From Elusimicrobiaceae bacterium (lineage in GTDB: Bacteria; Elusimicrobiota; Elusimicrobia; Elusimicrobiales; Elusimicrobiaceae): a stretch of DNA of 50,998 nucleotides. The DNA lies in assembly GCA_017525025.1 (NCBI GenBank), contig JAFXUJ010000013.1, forward strand, positions 1 to 50,998, written 5' to 3'. Below, piece after piece: positions 23,215 to 32,965 of this stretch. The translations under genes were made by a program, and so were the position numbers. The notes beneath the pieces were generated by a model. It did no database searches, was not told the origin of the DNA, and saw only the letters and a list, made by a program, of their open reading frames with translations. Position 1 is the stretch's first letter; each line of letters starts with the position of its first letter.

Positions 23215-24078
23215 TTAATCCGGTGAATACGCCACGCGGGTTTCTTTTTTATCTTTAGCTACCGCGCTAATCTTATAAGAATCTTTCGTTACGCCGATTC
23301 TAAACCCTCTGGGCGCCAAAATTTTTTGCGTATCGCGTTGAAATTGAACCGGATCGCCGGACAGTAACGACAAACGCAACAAATCATTCGTGTAGTAGCC
23401 ATAACGCGCCTTATGTACTTCTTCCAACGCTGCCACTTTACGTAAATGTTTGCGTGCGTGGCGGATATAATATTGATCCACCAGTGCACCTTTACCGAAA
23501 AACTGCACGTAAGCCGTCCAAGCAAAGGTAATCAGCAACAAACTACCCAAGGCACGTACCAAGGCGCGTTCGCCAAAGGTTTTTTCGCGTACTTGGACAA
23601 CCACACTCCCCCCCAAAATATCGTGAAGAGCCCGGTGTCGGTCATCAAAAAAAGCCATCAGGAAACCGCACATAAGCAAAAATCCGCTGAGGTAGTACCC
23701 TGCCGCACGTTTAAGTGCTTGCACAAACGAAAGCGGGCCGTCCAAATCTTTTTGCATGACGGCTAACCCCATCAGCGATTTACCCAAACTAACGCGATCC
23801 CCGCACGAGAAGATAGTTTCATACAGAATAAATAAACCGTTTACTAAAAGCATCCAGGCAAAATAATGCCACAACTCTGCCTCGTTACCAAGCATTTTAA
23901 AAACCAACCGGCCTACCAGCTGGCACGGAATAAAAACGACACCGTAATCAATTAAAAACGCTACAAATCGTTCCGATACGGCGGCATACACTACTTGCGG
24001 TTCTTTTTCTTGAGGCTGCGGCCCGGCAGCTACGGCTGGCTCGTTATCATCCATAATGTTGATGCGGTGTTCTGTCAT
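23215..24078 (-). CDS. RDD-family membrane protein with pilin-like C-terminal tail
   Basis: This protein has 287 residues from ATG 24078 (GAGGAG upstream); a longer frame to 24156 lacks a ribosome binding site. An acidic N-terminus is followed by the RDD domain (FVAFLIDYGVVFIPC, residues 42-160, with SLGKSLMGLAV and the late DDRHRALHDILGGSVVV). A further membrane segment lies near 180-197. After that comes a soluble tail (residues 215-287, HLRKVAALEEVHKARYGYYTNDLLRLSLLSG) resembling the globular start of type IV pilins. RDD proteins are thought to be transporters or stress-related. The fusion is unusual. A terminator separates it from the symporter gene. Confidence 0.75.
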   Translation of the reverse strand: MTEHRINIMDDNEPAVAAGPQPQEKEPQVVYAAVSERFVAFLIDYGVVFIPCQLVGRLVFKMLGNEAELWHYFAWMLLVNGLFILYETIFSCGDRVSLGKSLMGLAVMQKDLDGPLSFVQALKRAAGYYLSGFLLMCGFLMAFFDDRHRALHDILGGSVVVQVREKTFGERALVRALGSLLLITFAWTAYVQFFGKGALVDQYYIRHARKHLRKVAALEEVHKARYGYYTNDLLRLSLLSGDPVQFQRDTQKILAPRGFRIGVTKDSYKISAVAKDKKETRVAYSPD

Positions 24079-24129
24079 AAATTCTCCTCGCCCTTTTATT
24101 ATAACAAGTTTTAACGGGGAAAATGCAAC

Positions 24130-24160
24130 AAAAAAGCGGGTGGAGGATTCCCCCACCCGC
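24130..24160 (-). terminator. Terminator downstream of the symporter gene
   Basis: On the minus strand GCGGGTGG and CCACCCGC pair and are followed by TTTTTT, 18 bases after the symporter stop. Confidence 0.85.
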
Positions 24161-24177
24161 CGATTAAAACTTCTTCG

Positions 24178-25776
24178 CTAGGCCGCAATACCTAAGCGCG
24201 AGAATAACACATATATCCCAAACGCACACAACACCACAGCCACACTGATTACCACCGCTTTATTCCACGGAGTAGTATCCACCACGTGTAAATCTTTTGT
24301 ACCGTCATATTTATTTTGCGTAGGCCACACTTTGCCCGTTATATACATAAACCCAATGGATATCACAAACAAAATAGCCAATACATGCAAGAAATGCAAG
24401 TCGGTATGAATTACATTCAACTGCGTAAGCCCGTACCCCACCATAAAAAATACAAGCGTTACTTTGGCGGCCCAAGCAGGCGCTGTTTTGTTAAGCATAC
24501 CGAATACAATAAGGGTGAAAATCGGCACGTTGTAAAAACCGTTTACCATTTGTAAGTAGTTAAACAATCCCGAAGGCGCCATTGCAATCAGCGGCGCCAC
24601 ACACATAGAAAACACCGCCAGCACAATACCCACGTATTTGCCTTTTTTAACGAGTTCGCTATCGGTAGCGGTTGGTTTAATAAGCGGCTTATATACGTTA
24701 AGCATGAACAGGGTGGAAGTAGAATTGAGGGCCGCATTAAACGAACTTAAAATCGCCCCGAACAGTACCGCCGCAAAGAACCCAATTAAATAAAACGGCA
24801 ACACTTTATTAACGAGCATTGGGTACGCCATATCGCCCACTTTAAGCGGATTATCTTGGAAGATATGAAAAGCAATAATACCCGGCAAAATCAAGTATAG
24901 CGGCCCGATAAGCTTAAAGCACGCCGCCAGTAACAATCCTTTTTGCCCTTCTTTTAAATTTTTTGCCGCCAACACACGCTGGATAATGGTTTGGTTACAC
25001 CCCCAGTAAAACAAGTGAACCAAGAGCATTCCGGTAAACATGGTGGCAAACGGTACCGGGTCCAACGAAGAACCGATAGAATTAAATTTTTCCGGATGAG
25101 ATTTGACCACTTCGGTAAGCCCGGCCGCAATGTTACCGTCGCCTACGTATGCCAAAGCAAAGAGCGGCACCATAATCCCGCCGATAATCAACCCCACACC
25201 GTTAATTGTATCCGCAACGGCCATGATGCGCAGTCCGCCAAACACCGTATATAAACAACCCAAAATACCGATTGCCACCACTACAACAATAATAGCCATC
25301 ATCGGCGAGAGATGGAACGTACCCATGATATCAAAAATACCGCCCATGCCAATCGCACCGGAATATAAAACGGTCGGCAACAAAATCAGCACATACCCGG
25401 CTAAAAACAAGAAATTAACAAACTGTTTAGTAGTGGCGTCATACCGTTCGCCGATAAAGTCCGGGATGGTGGCGTAGCCCTTTTTCAAGTACCGCGGCAG
25501 GAAGAAAAACGCCACAATAATCAACGCTAACGAGGCGCCGATTTCCCACCCCATGCAGGACATATTAAACATATATCCCTGCCCGTTAAGGCCTACCATT
25601 TGTTCGGTAGATAAATTGGTAAGTAATAACGAAGCGGCAATTACCCAACCGGTAAGGCCGCGCCCTGCCAAGAAATACCCTTCCGAAGAAGAAGCATCCT
25701 TTTTACGCGTTAAGTAATAAGACAGCCCTAACACCAACGCCGTAAAACAAGCAAATGACGACATGGTTAATAGCAT
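24178..25776 (-). CDS. Sodium:solute symporter (SSS family), probably for sugar
   Basis: This 532-residue protein has about 14 hydrophobic segments. The N-terminal part EGYFLAGRGLTGWVIAASLLLTNLSTEQMVGLNGQGY is the SSS signature shared with sodium/glucose and sodium/galactose transporters such as vSGLT. FSMCVAPLIAMAPSGLFNYLQ and the FGAILSSFNAALNSTSTLF stretch (sodium-site helix) support this. GAGGAG precedes the ATG. The leader contains a CCCCG/CGGGG hairpin around 25802-25815. It is likely the main sugar entry for a glycolytic fermenter. The substrate is inferred. Confidence 0.88.
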   Translation of the reverse strand: MLLTMSSFACFTALVLGLSYYLTRKKDASSSEGYFLAGRGLTGWVIAASLLLTNLSTEQMVGLNGQGYMFNMSCMGWEIGASLALIIVAFFFLPRYLKKGYATIPDFIGERYDATTKQFVNFLFLAGYVLILLPTVLYSGAIGMGGIFDIMGTFHLSPMMAIIVVVVAIGILGCLYTVFGGLRIMAVADTINGVGLIIGGIMVPLFALAYVGDGNIAAGLTEVVKSHPEKFNSIGSSLDPVPFATMFTGMLLVHLFYWGCNQTIIQRVLAAKNLKEGQKGLLLAACFKLIGPLYLILPGIIAFHIFQDNPLKVGDMAYPMLVNKVLPFYLIGFFAAVLFGAILSSFNAALNSTSTLFMLNVYKPLIKPTATDSELVKKGKYVGIVLAVFSMCVAPLIAMAPSGLFNYLQMVNGFYNVPIFTLIVFGMLNKTAPAWAAKVTLVFFMVGYGLTQLNVIHTDLHFLHVLAILFVISIGFMYITGKVWPTQNKYDGTKDLHVVDTTPWNKAVVISVAVVLCAFGIYVLFSRLGIAA

Positions 25777-25945
25777 AATATTCTCCTCGTTGATTTATTT
25801 TCCCCGTCAGCGGGGCACGGCTACGTCTTTAAAATATACGGATACCTTCATATTAAATATAATGGGGCACTTAGTCAACCCAACTAATACAAAAATTTCC
25901 GTGATGAATTTTTTTATCCCTGCCAAAATGGTATCATATGTATAT

Positions 25946-27328
25946 ATGATTATTGATGACGAAAAACTGCAACGAACTTTGGAACAAGCCAAGTCTTATA
26001 CAGACACCGAAGTGACGGATATACTACAAAAAGCAAAACTTTTAAAAGGCATTTCGCTTAAAGAGGCGGCTATACTGCTTAACTTGAAGGACCACCACCT
26101 GTTAGACAGTCTCTACGACGCTGCCAAATTTGTCAAAGAATCTATTTACGGCAACCGCATTGTACTGTTTGCCCCGCTTTATATTTCCAATCTTTGCACC
26201 AACGAGTGCGTTTACTGTGCGTTTCGCCGCTCCAACACACACCTCAAGCGGCACGCCAGCACGCAAGACGAAATCAAACAAGAAGTTACCGCTCTTTTAC
26301 AACAAGGGCACAAGCGTATTTTAATGGTAGCGGGCGAAGCATACCCCGGCGGCGGATTACAATACGTATATGATAGCGTAAAAACCATTTATGACACGCG
26401 CTGGAACGGCCAGAATATTCGCCGCGTTAACGTAAATATTGCGCCGCTGACAAAGCCGGAATTTGAAGAACTTAAAAAATGTAACATCGGCACATATCAG
26501 TTATTTCAGGAAACGTATCACAAAGAAACGTACGAAAAATTGCATATTGCGGGTGCTAAGAAAGATTACCAATTCCGCCTAGACGCCATGGACCGCGCCT
26601 TAGAGGCCGGCATTAACGACGTGGGCATTGGGCCGCTTTTAGGCCTGTACGACCATAAATATGAAATTTTAGCCACGTTGGAACATTCGTGGTACTTGGA
26701 TAACAAATACGGCATTGGGCCGCACACGATATCCATTCCGCGCATAGAACCGGCGGAAGGAAGCGATTTCAGCCAGCACCCCAATGATGTGCTGTCCGAT
26801 GACGATTTTAAGAAATGTGTGGCGGTTTTGCGCTTAGCCGTGCCTTATACGGGGATCATTTTAAGCACGCGCGAAAGCCCCGCCATGCGCAATGCGTGTT
26901 TGGAGCTCGGCGTATCGCAAATTTCCGCGGCCTCACGCGTTAATCCCGGCGGATATTCTTACGATAAGGACAACGGCAGCCAATTTACATTAACAGACGA
27001 CCGCAGCCTTGCCGAGGTAATTGACGCCGTGGTAGATGCCAAACACATGCCGTCTTTCTGCACCGGGTGCTACCGCTTGGGGCGCGTAGGCAAAGATTTT
27101 ATGGATATGGCCAAACCGGGTTTAATTAAAACGCATTGTCTGCCCAACGCCATGTTCACATTCGCCGAGTATTTGGAGGACTTTGCACCGGCCCCGCTGA
27201 AAGCTAAAGGATACGCGCTTATCACCAGCACGGCTAAGGAAGCATTTGCGGCAGATTCCCCTATCCATAAACTGATTGAGGATAATTTAGCCAAGATTAA
27301 AGCCGGCAAGCGGGATTTGTATTTCTAG
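25946..27328 (+). CDS. hydG: [FeFe] hydrogenase maturase HydG (radical SAM tyrosine lyase)
   Basis: This protein has 460 residues from ATG 25946. The radical-SAM cluster motif CTNECVYC (Cys84, Cys88, Cys91) is followed by the typical FRRSN. The C-terminal auxiliary cluster motif is C372-T-G-C375-x22-C398. HydG splits tyrosine to make CO and cyanide ligands of the H-cluster. The frame is open further upstream to 25763, but that adds low-complexity residues. No Shine-Dalgarno sequence is visible, so a leaderless start is possible (TATCAT lies eight bases before the ATG). hydF is about 6.3 kb away; hydE and the hydrogenase itself are outside the window. Confidence 0.93.
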   Translation: MIIDDEKLQRTLEQAKSYTDTEVTDILQKAKLLKGISLKEAAILLNLKDHHLLDSLYDAAKFVKESIYGNRIVLFAPLYISNLCTNECVYCAFRRSNTHLKRHASTQDEIKQEVTALLQQGHKRILMVAGEAYPGGGLQYVYDSVKTIYDTRWNGQNIRRVNVNIAPLTKPEFEELKKCNIGTYQLFQETYHKETYEKLHIAGAKKDYQFRLDAMDRALEAGINDVGIGPLLGLYDHKYEILATLEHSWYLDNKYGIGPHTISIPRIEPAEGSDFSQHPNDVLSDDDFKKCVAVLRLAVPYTGIILSTRESPAMRNACLELGVSQISAASRVNPGGYSYDKDNGSQFTLTDDRSLAEVIDAVVDAKHMPSFCTGCYRLGRVGKDFMDMAKPGLIKTHCLPNAMFTFAEYLEDFAPAPLKAKGYALITSTAKEAFAADSPIHKLIEDNLAKIKAGKRDLYF

Positions 27329-27370
27329 GTAAAATCCTGAAACGAGTTCAGCATAATAACGCTATCACAA

Positions 27371-27398
27371 AAAAGGCCCGGGTTAATACCCGGGCCTT
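27371..27398 (-). terminator. Terminator of the outer-membrane protein gene
   Basis: GGCCCGGGT/ACCCGGGCC with a four-base loop is followed on the minus strand by TTTTTT. It may also slow the rightward hydG transcript. Confidence 0.85.
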
Positions 27399-27414
27399 AA
27401 AGTTCTAAGAAAAC

Positions 27415-28722
27415 TTAGAATTTAATCAACATACCCAGTTGGCCTTTGTAGTTTTCGGAACCAAAGGCATCTTTGTACGGCAAGCCAAAAGTGGCTTGTT
27501 CGGCATTACCATACTTGGCATAACCGACACCGGCAAACAATTCCACATTTTCATTGTGGGCATATTTGGCGGTCAAGTCAGCTTCGTAGGTAGTATGGTG
27601 TCCGTCGCGGCTTTGGAAAGAGAACCCATCCAAAGATACGGTCCATTTTTCAGCCGGTTTGAAGTCCAAACCAACATTGAACATGCGCAGACCATTGACA
27701 TCATACGTAAAGATACTATCCATCATACTTGAACTCAAGCGATGCCCCATGAGCAAGCCCGGAGCATAGTTACCCAACGAGATAAAAGGCATATTCCCAT
27801 CCGGATTCGTCTTGGAATACAAGAAGGTACCGCGAGCGGTTACGGCTTTGATATCAGCAGCGATATCGGCCTTTACCATGTACGGGACATCTTTGGGTTC
27901 TTTTACCAAGCGGTGCCCCATAAAGTTGCGGGCATATTCGGCACTGGCGCGGAAAGCATCCGTCGTCCAACCGAGTTTGGCACCATACACACCCATATGT
28001 CTGCTTTCGGGATCTGTCGGGGCAATGGTAGGCGGTACAGTAGAATAATCATACTGTCTCGCGTCAGCGATGTCATAACCATATACATTAGCGGTTAAAG
28101 CATCCGTAACGTTGAGTTTGAAATCAGCCCCATAGAGATCGGAACGAACTTCTCTATCAGGAGTCATAAGGGAGATCATGCCATTAGTAGCATCGCCAAT
28201 TTTACCGGCGACCAAGGTCAAGGTTTTAACATCATCCCCGTAGGTCGCTACTACCGCGTCTAAGGCAGAGGCATAACCCATACCTTCGGCGTTATAGTGG
28301 TTCGGCCCAAAGTAGATGATCGGGCTGCCGTCTTCTCCGTAGAATTGGCGGCCGACCGTTACGTCTAAATTGCAGAATAAATTGTGTAATACTACATTGG
28401 CATTGACCAATTTTACACCGTCCGCGTTGGAAAACCCTTGGTTGGTGTAGTTGTTATCGCCCCAATTGTAAGCATATTGGAACAATACGTTAGCGGTTAC
28501 GTCTTCCACTACGTCAAAAGACAAGCCGGCCAAAGCGCGGGTTTTGGCACCGCGGTTATACCAATTGTCGCCGGTGGGGCTCCGAGGATTGACGGCATTG
28601 GTTTTAACATCAGAGGCGATGGTTTGGATTTCGCCGGTGAGTTTTACATTCTTTAGTATGTCAGCGTTGGCAGCTACAGGCAAGAGCACAGCAGCTACTA
28701 ACAAGCTTAGTAGTTTTTTCAT
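27415..28722 (-). CDS. Outer-membrane beta-barrel protein (porin-like)
   Basis: This 435-residue protein from ATG 28722 has a clear signal peptide (MKKLLSLLVAAVLLPVAANA). The mature part alternates polar and hydrophobic residues with many aromatic strand ends (DVTANVLFQYAYNW, VELFAGVGYAKYG) and ends in Phe (GQLGMLIKF), the classic signal for barrel insertion. AGGAG lies ten bases before the ATG; a GTG six bases upstream is too close to it. It is likely a general or substrate-specific porin. I cannot name the family with certainty. Confidence 0.8.
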   Translation of the reverse strand: MKKLLSLLVAAVLLPVAANADILKNVKLTGEIQTIASDVKTNAVNPRSPTGDNWYNRGAKTRALAGLSFDVVEDVTANVLFQYAYNWGDNNYTNQGFSNADGVKLVNANVVLHNLFCNLDVTVGRQFYGEDGSPIIYFGPNHYNAEGMGYASALDAVVATYGDDVKTLTLVAGKIGDATNGMISLMTPDREVRSDLYGADFKLNVTDALTANVYGYDIADARQYDYSTVPPTIAPTDPESRHMGVYGAKLGWTTDAFRASAEYARNFMGHRLVKEPKDVPYMVKADIAADIKAVTARGTFLYSKTNPDGNMPFISLGNYAPGLLMGHRLSSSMMDSIFTYDVNGLRMFNVGLDFKPAEKWTVSLDGFSFQSRDGHHTTYEADLTAKYAHNENVELFAGVGYAKYGNAEQATFGLPYKDAFGSENYKGQLGMLIKF

Positions 28723-28881
28723 GTACACTTTTCTCCTATTTAATTTAAACTACTCCTACATCTTCTATTAAAACTATTTTAAAACCCATTTGCAAGCGTT
28801 TTTTAAAATTTTGCTTGACAGGAAAGTTGCAAAATTGTTATTTATTACATTTTTCGACAATTCAATTATTTTTGTTAGTAT

Positions 28882-28910
28882 AAAAAAACCGGGCGGTAAA
28901 GCCCGGTTTT
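28882..28910 (-). terminator. Terminator of the transketolase-PPC operon
   Basis: On the minus strand AACCGGGC/GCCCGGTT is followed by a long T-run, 19 bases past the stop at 28929. Confidence 0.9.
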
Positions 28911-28928
28911 GTATTCTTTGGGTGGAAA

Positions 28929-29357
28929 TTAACTCCACAAAGAGAGTTTTGTTACTTTATCGCTGCGGCGCACTTTCGGCTCGCCTACAATTTCTTGAAT
29001 ATAGGCTTCGCACACGTGGATTTTAGTGCCCGGCATCAAATGCCCGCCGGTTAAGTTATACTCCGCATCCGCCAACGTCACATGAGCATGGACCATGGGG
29101 CGATTATCCTGAATACTGACGTTTCCCGTTAAATTCAACAGTTCAAGCGGTTTATTGATAATTTTTTTATCGTATTTCTTTTTGGCTTGATCGTAGTAGC
29201 CCAGCGTGGCATTTGCCACACAACCCACTACACTTACAATACCGCATTTAACTTGGTTATCGTGACAAAAATCAATCAACGATTCCAACAAGTCTTTTCC
29301 CTTGGGGAGTTTAAATAAATACGTCCGCCCGGTTAAATAAGGTTTTTCTTCTGCCAT
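28929..29357 (-). CDS. PPC/DUF296-domain protein
   Basis: This 142-residue single-domain protein has the pattern YLFKLPKGKDLLESLIDFCHDNQVKCGIVSVVGCV and the metal-site-like MVHAHVTLADAEYNLTGGHLMPG. Both are characteristic of the PPC (plant and prokaryote conserved) domain. In plants the domain is joined to AT-hooks; bacterial stand-alone forms bind metal and form trimers, with unclear function. It starts 16 bases after the transketolase stop with GGAGG upstream, so the two form an operon. A link to sugar metabolism is only contextual. Confidence 0.8.
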   Translation of the reverse strand: MAEEKPYLTGRTYLFKLPKGKDLLESLIDFCHDNQVKCGIVSVVGCVANATLGYYDQAKKKYDKKIINKPLELLNLTGNVSIQDNRPMVHAHVTLADAEYNLTGGHLMPGTKIHVCEAYIQEIVGEPKVRRSDKVTKLSLWS

Positions 29358-29373
29358 TTTAATCCTCCAACGC

Positions 29374-31716
29374 TCAGCGCCAATGAGCTTTCTTCTGTTT
29401 TAAATTTTTTACGTATGTCTTTAAGGCGGCCAGTATATCCGCGGCGGATAAACCGGCTTCCTCATAGACTTTGTCTGCCTTGCCGCTTCCCAAAAAAGCT
29501 CCTTTCTTGTGCGGATAGAGCGAATGTTCCCGCCCGGCTTGACTCAGGAGCCACGCCTCAAGCGTAGGAAGCGTAAAATCGGTAATTCCCATGGCCGTTT
29601 GCCGCGACGACACAGGCAATAGTTTCTCTTGTTCCTTTTTATTAAGCGTTTCAAACAATTCGCGGCTGGTAATATAAATAATGTTTAAATTCAGTTTATT
29701 TTTGGCTAATTGCGGCAACACTTTTTCCGCCACGATTCTGCCCACCCCGGCCCCTTGCACGAGCACGGTGCCGTCCGCCTTACCTTTGGCGCGGTGCATA
29801 TAATAAATACCTTTTACCGCATTCTGCGCGCTATCCATTCCCAAAGTCTTTCTATCCAAAAACGCCGAAGACGGCCGCACCACAAATGGCGCGAATACCG
29901 CCGGGCGCAACGATAACGCTTTGGTAACAAGCGGCCAAATTTCATCCACTTCCATCGGCGTAACGGTAATGCACGCGCCCTTGGGGAAGTTATCCTGCAA
30001 CAATTGTAACGATTGCGGATCAGCATGTGTAGGCCCGTCCTCACCGGTAGGCAGGCTGGCGTGTCCGTTAAATAAAATTAAAGTGTTGGGATCCAAGCCC
30101 GCTTCACGCGCAGCTTGTACACCGATTGCGTGTAACCGTGCGGCCACGTGTTCAAACGCTACAAATGCCCCGTAAGAAGCACTTACCGCTACGTGTTTAC
30201 CAAAAGATGAAATGCCACTGCACACCGCTGCCATGCCGTCTTCACAAATGCCGCCCATGGCAACCCGGCGTGCCTGCGGATTGGTAACTGCGTTAAAACT
30301 ACCCGACGCAAACGGTTTGGCAATTCCCCCCGCCCCGGTAGAGCCGTACAAATCGGCCGAGCCAACCAGCACCGTGCCCTTGGTTTGTTTATTTAAATAG
30401 GCCAGCACATCACCCAATATACCACGGGTGGTATAAGATTTACCTACTTCAAATTTAAATTCCGCCGGTACTTGGGAAGGTTTAAATGTGTATAAGGTTT
30501 TGCTATTCCCTAAATCTTTACGTACCGTGCGTTTGGCTTTGCCAAGAGCCTGCGCCCGCGCGGTTAATTGTTTCGCCACAAATTTAGCCGTGGATTTTTC
30601 TTTTTCAAGTGCCTGACGAACGGTTAGCAAAGTGGCCCAAAAATATTTTTCAATATTGGCGGGCGTTTTTTCTCCCTCAAAATGTGGGAAAGTAACCCCA
30701 AAGGTTTTTTCAAATTCCGCAAGTGCTTTATAGAAGCCGTCGGAAGCAAACTTATGTCCGCTGCCGTGAGATGCTTTACCTTCTATACCGTACTTCCATC
30801 CTTTGACGGTGCGGTACACAATGGCCGTCGGCTGATGGTTGGCTTGCGCAACCGCCAAACGTTGGGCCGCGTGAATTTGGTTAAAATCGTGGCCGTTCGG
30901 AACGTAAATAACATTAAAATCGTGAATGCGGAAAAATTCGCACGGGTTCCATTGTACGTAATCTCCGGGGAGTTCTCCATCGGAAGTAACGCGTTCACTT
31001 TCAATAGAAGCTTCGTTCCAATCTATATGGAATACCACATTTTTAAGTTGCGCGGTAGCGGCCACCGCTGCGGCTTCACTCACGCGCCCGGCGGTAAGTC
31101 CGCCTTCGCCTTCTATAATATGTACCACGGGACATTTTTTACCATACGCGTCCGCCGCTGCAAGGGCTAATCCCACGGCAGAGCCATCTCCTACCCCGCT
31201 TGCTCCCGTACTGGTACGCACAAAAGGCACAAGTGGCTCCGGATGTCCGCCTAGCGGTTTAACCCGGAATTTGTTAAATAAAGGTGTATTTTGAACTGAA
31301 TTGTGGCGGAAACCCAGTAAATCTTCTAACCGCAGTTGACGCTCTTTTTTCGCCGGCAATAAAGCCGGGGCCGCAATACGCGCACATTCATTGCGCAAAG
31401 CCCACATGGCATATAACCCCAGGGCCTTATGCCCCGCCGCATAAGAAATGATATCGGCTTCGTCCCGGTTCGGATTTTTGAGCTCGTAAGCCGTTTCCTT
31501 ATATAATAAATGCTCCACAAACCGCCCGCAAGAAATACTGCCCCCCGGGTGCCCGGATGTAGGCACATAATTATACAGGATAGCCACCAGGGTACGGTAG
31601 GCTACGTCCAATTTGGTAAAAGAGTCCACTTCTTGCCGGGTTAACCGGATACCGGTTACATCCCGCACGTCTATAAATGCCGCTCTTTTTTTACCTAATT
31701 CAAATCGTTTACTCAT
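29374..31716 (-). CDS. tkt: Transketolase
   Basis: This 780-residue enzyme has all three transketolase domains. SGHPGGSISCGRFVEHLLY and AAGHKALGLYAMW lie in the N-terminal diphosphate domain. GEGGLTAGRVSEAAAVAATAQLKNVVFHIDWN is the thiamine-diphosphate motif (about residues 203-235). MGGICEDGMAAVCSGIS lies in the pyrimidine-binding domain, and a Rossmann-like C-terminal domain completes it. It is longer than E. coli TktA (663), with a divergent N-terminus and an insertion around residues 340-430. The motif usually starts GDG; here it is GEG. Conserved His residues of the sugar site are present (SGHPGG, ASHGSGH). It should move two-carbon units in the pentose phosphate pathway. Confidence 0.85.
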   Translation of the reverse strand: MSKRFELGKKRAAFIDVRDVTGIRLTRQEVDSFTKLDVAYRTLVAILYNYVPTSGHPGGSISCGRFVEHLLYKETAYELKNPNRDEADIISYAAGHKALGLYAMWALRNECARIAAPALLPAKKERQLRLEDLLGFRHNSVQNTPLFNKFRVKPLGGHPEPLVPFVRTSTGASGVGDGSAVGLALAAADAYGKKCPVVHIIEGEGGLTAGRVSEAAAVAATAQLKNVVFHIDWNEASIESERVTSDGELPGDYVQWNPCEFFRIHDFNVIYVPNGHDFNQIHAAQRLAVAQANHQPTAIVYRTVKGWKYGIEGKASHGSGHKFASDGFYKALAEFEKTFGVTFPHFEGEKTPANIEKYFWATLLTVRQALEKEKSTAKFVAKQLTARAQALGKAKRTVRKDLGNSKTLYTFKPSQVPAEFKFEVGKSYTTRGILGDVLAYLNKQTKGTVLVGSADLYGSTGAGGIAKPFASGSFNAVTNPQARRVAMGGICEDGMAAVCSGISSFGKHVAVSASYGAFVAFEHVAARLHAIGVQAAREAGLDPNTLILFNGHASLPTGEDGPTHADPQSLQLLQDNFPKGACITVTPMEVDEIWPLVTKALSLRPAVFAPFVVRPSSAFLDRKTLGMDSAQNAVKGIYYMHRAKGKADGTVLVQGAGVGRIVAEKVLPQLAKNKLNLNIIYITSRELFETLNKKEQEKLLPVSSRQTAMGITDFTLPTLEAWLLSQAGREHSLYPHKKGAFLGSGKADKVYEEAGLSAADILAALKTYVKNLKQKKAHWR

Positions 31717-31923
31717 TTATATAGCACCCCTGGCTATTTTAAGGTTCTAAGAAGAAAAACTCTCATTTTTTGCCCATTTTTCGGCTATTCAAGCAATTAC
31801 ATTATACTCACAAACCTTTTTTTTTGCAAGCAAAACCCCGCGGGAGGCAGTTTTACCCCCTCTTACGCAAGTAAACAAAAAATTGTAAAATATGAGTGAC
31901 TGAATTTATTTTAGGAGGAACTC

Positions 31924-32901
31924 ATGACCGTTTCTTATAAAGAGCTGGGTCTGGTAAACACCCGGCAGATGTTCAAAGATGCTATGGCCGGCGGATATGC
32001 CATCCCGGCTTATAACTTCAACAATATGGAACAATTGCAAGCTATCGTAACCGCTTGCGTACAAACCGGTTCCCCGGTAATCTTGCAGGTGTCCAAAGGT
32101 GCCCGCCAATATGCCAATTCCACGCTACTACGCTGGATGGCCCGCGGAGCTGTGGAAATGATGAATGAATTGGGCAAACCGGTACCGCTTTGCTTACACT
32201 TGGACCATGGCGACAGTTTTGAACTGTGCAAAGACTGCATTGACAATGGTTTCTCTTCCGTAATGATTGACGGATCTAGCTTACCGTATGAAGAAAACGT
32301 GGTCTTGACCAAAAAAGTAGTGGATTATGCCCACCAACATGATGTAACCGTAGAAGGCGAATTGGGCGTTTTGGCCGGTATTGAAGATGAAGTCTCTGCC
32401 GAACACCACACGTATACGGATCCTGCCCAAGTAGAAGATTTTGTAAAACGCACGGGCGTGGACTCTTTGGCTATTTCCATTGGTACTTCTCACGGTGCAT
32501 ACAAATTTAAAGTAAAACCGGGTGAAAAATTGCCGGAACTTCGTTTTGATATTTTGGAAGAAGTTTCCAAACGCTTGCCCGGCTTCCCGATTGTACTGCA
32601 CGGTTCTTCCTCCGTACCGCAATGGGCTGTTGAACAAATCAACAAATACGGCGGCAAATTGGATAACACCGCCGGTATTCCGGAAGAACAATTGCGCAAA
32701 GCCGCCAAAATGGCCGTGTGCAAAATCAATGTGGATAGTGATGGCCGCCTCGTGATGACCGCCACCATCCGCAAAATCTTTGCTGAAAAGCCGGCTGAAT
32801 TTGACCCGCGCAAATACCTCGGCCCGGCCCGTGAAGCCTTGATTAAAATGTATGCCGAAAAGAACGAAAATGTATTCGGTTCCGCCGGCAGAATTAAATA
32901 A
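31924..32901 (+). CDS. fba: Class II fructose-1,6-bisphosphate aldolase
   Basis: This 325-residue enzyme has the class II signatures YAIPAYNFNNMEQLQA, HLDHGDSFELCKDCIDNGFSSVMIDGS (first zinc ligand His and catalytic Asp), EGELGVLAGIEDEV, ISIGTSHGAYKF and VLHGSSSVPQW (zinc ligand His). It catalyses cleavage of fructose 1,6-bisphosphate to the two triose phosphates in glycolysis. GGAGG precedes the ATG. It stands divergent from transketolase, with about 200 bases of shared control region. A terminator follows. Confidence 0.95.
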   Translation: MTVSYKELGLVNTRQMFKDAMAGGYAIPAYNFNNMEQLQAIVTACVQTGSPVILQVSKGARQYANSTLLRWMARGAVEMMNELGKPVPLCLHLDHGDSFELCKDCIDNGFSSVMIDGSSLPYEENVVLTKKVVDYAHQHDVTVEGELGVLAGIEDEVSAEHHTYTDPAQVEDFVKRTGVDSLAISIGTSHGAYKFKVKPGEKLPELRFDILEEVSKRLPGFPIVLHGSSSVPQWAVEQINKYGGKLDNTAGIPEEQLRKAAKMAVCKINVDSDGRLVMTATIRKIFAEKPAEFDPRKYLGPAREALIKMYAEKNENVFGSAGRIK

Positions 32902-32920
32902 GGTTATAACCTAATAAAAA

Positions 32921-32947
32921 AACCCCGCGTTTACCGCGGGGTTTTTT
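32921..32947. terminator. Bidirectional terminator between fba and a pilin gene
   Basis: AACCCCGCG/CGCGGGGTT has an A-run on the left and a T-run on the right. Confidence 0.9.
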
Positions 32948-32965
32948 AAATCTTTAAAAACCAGG

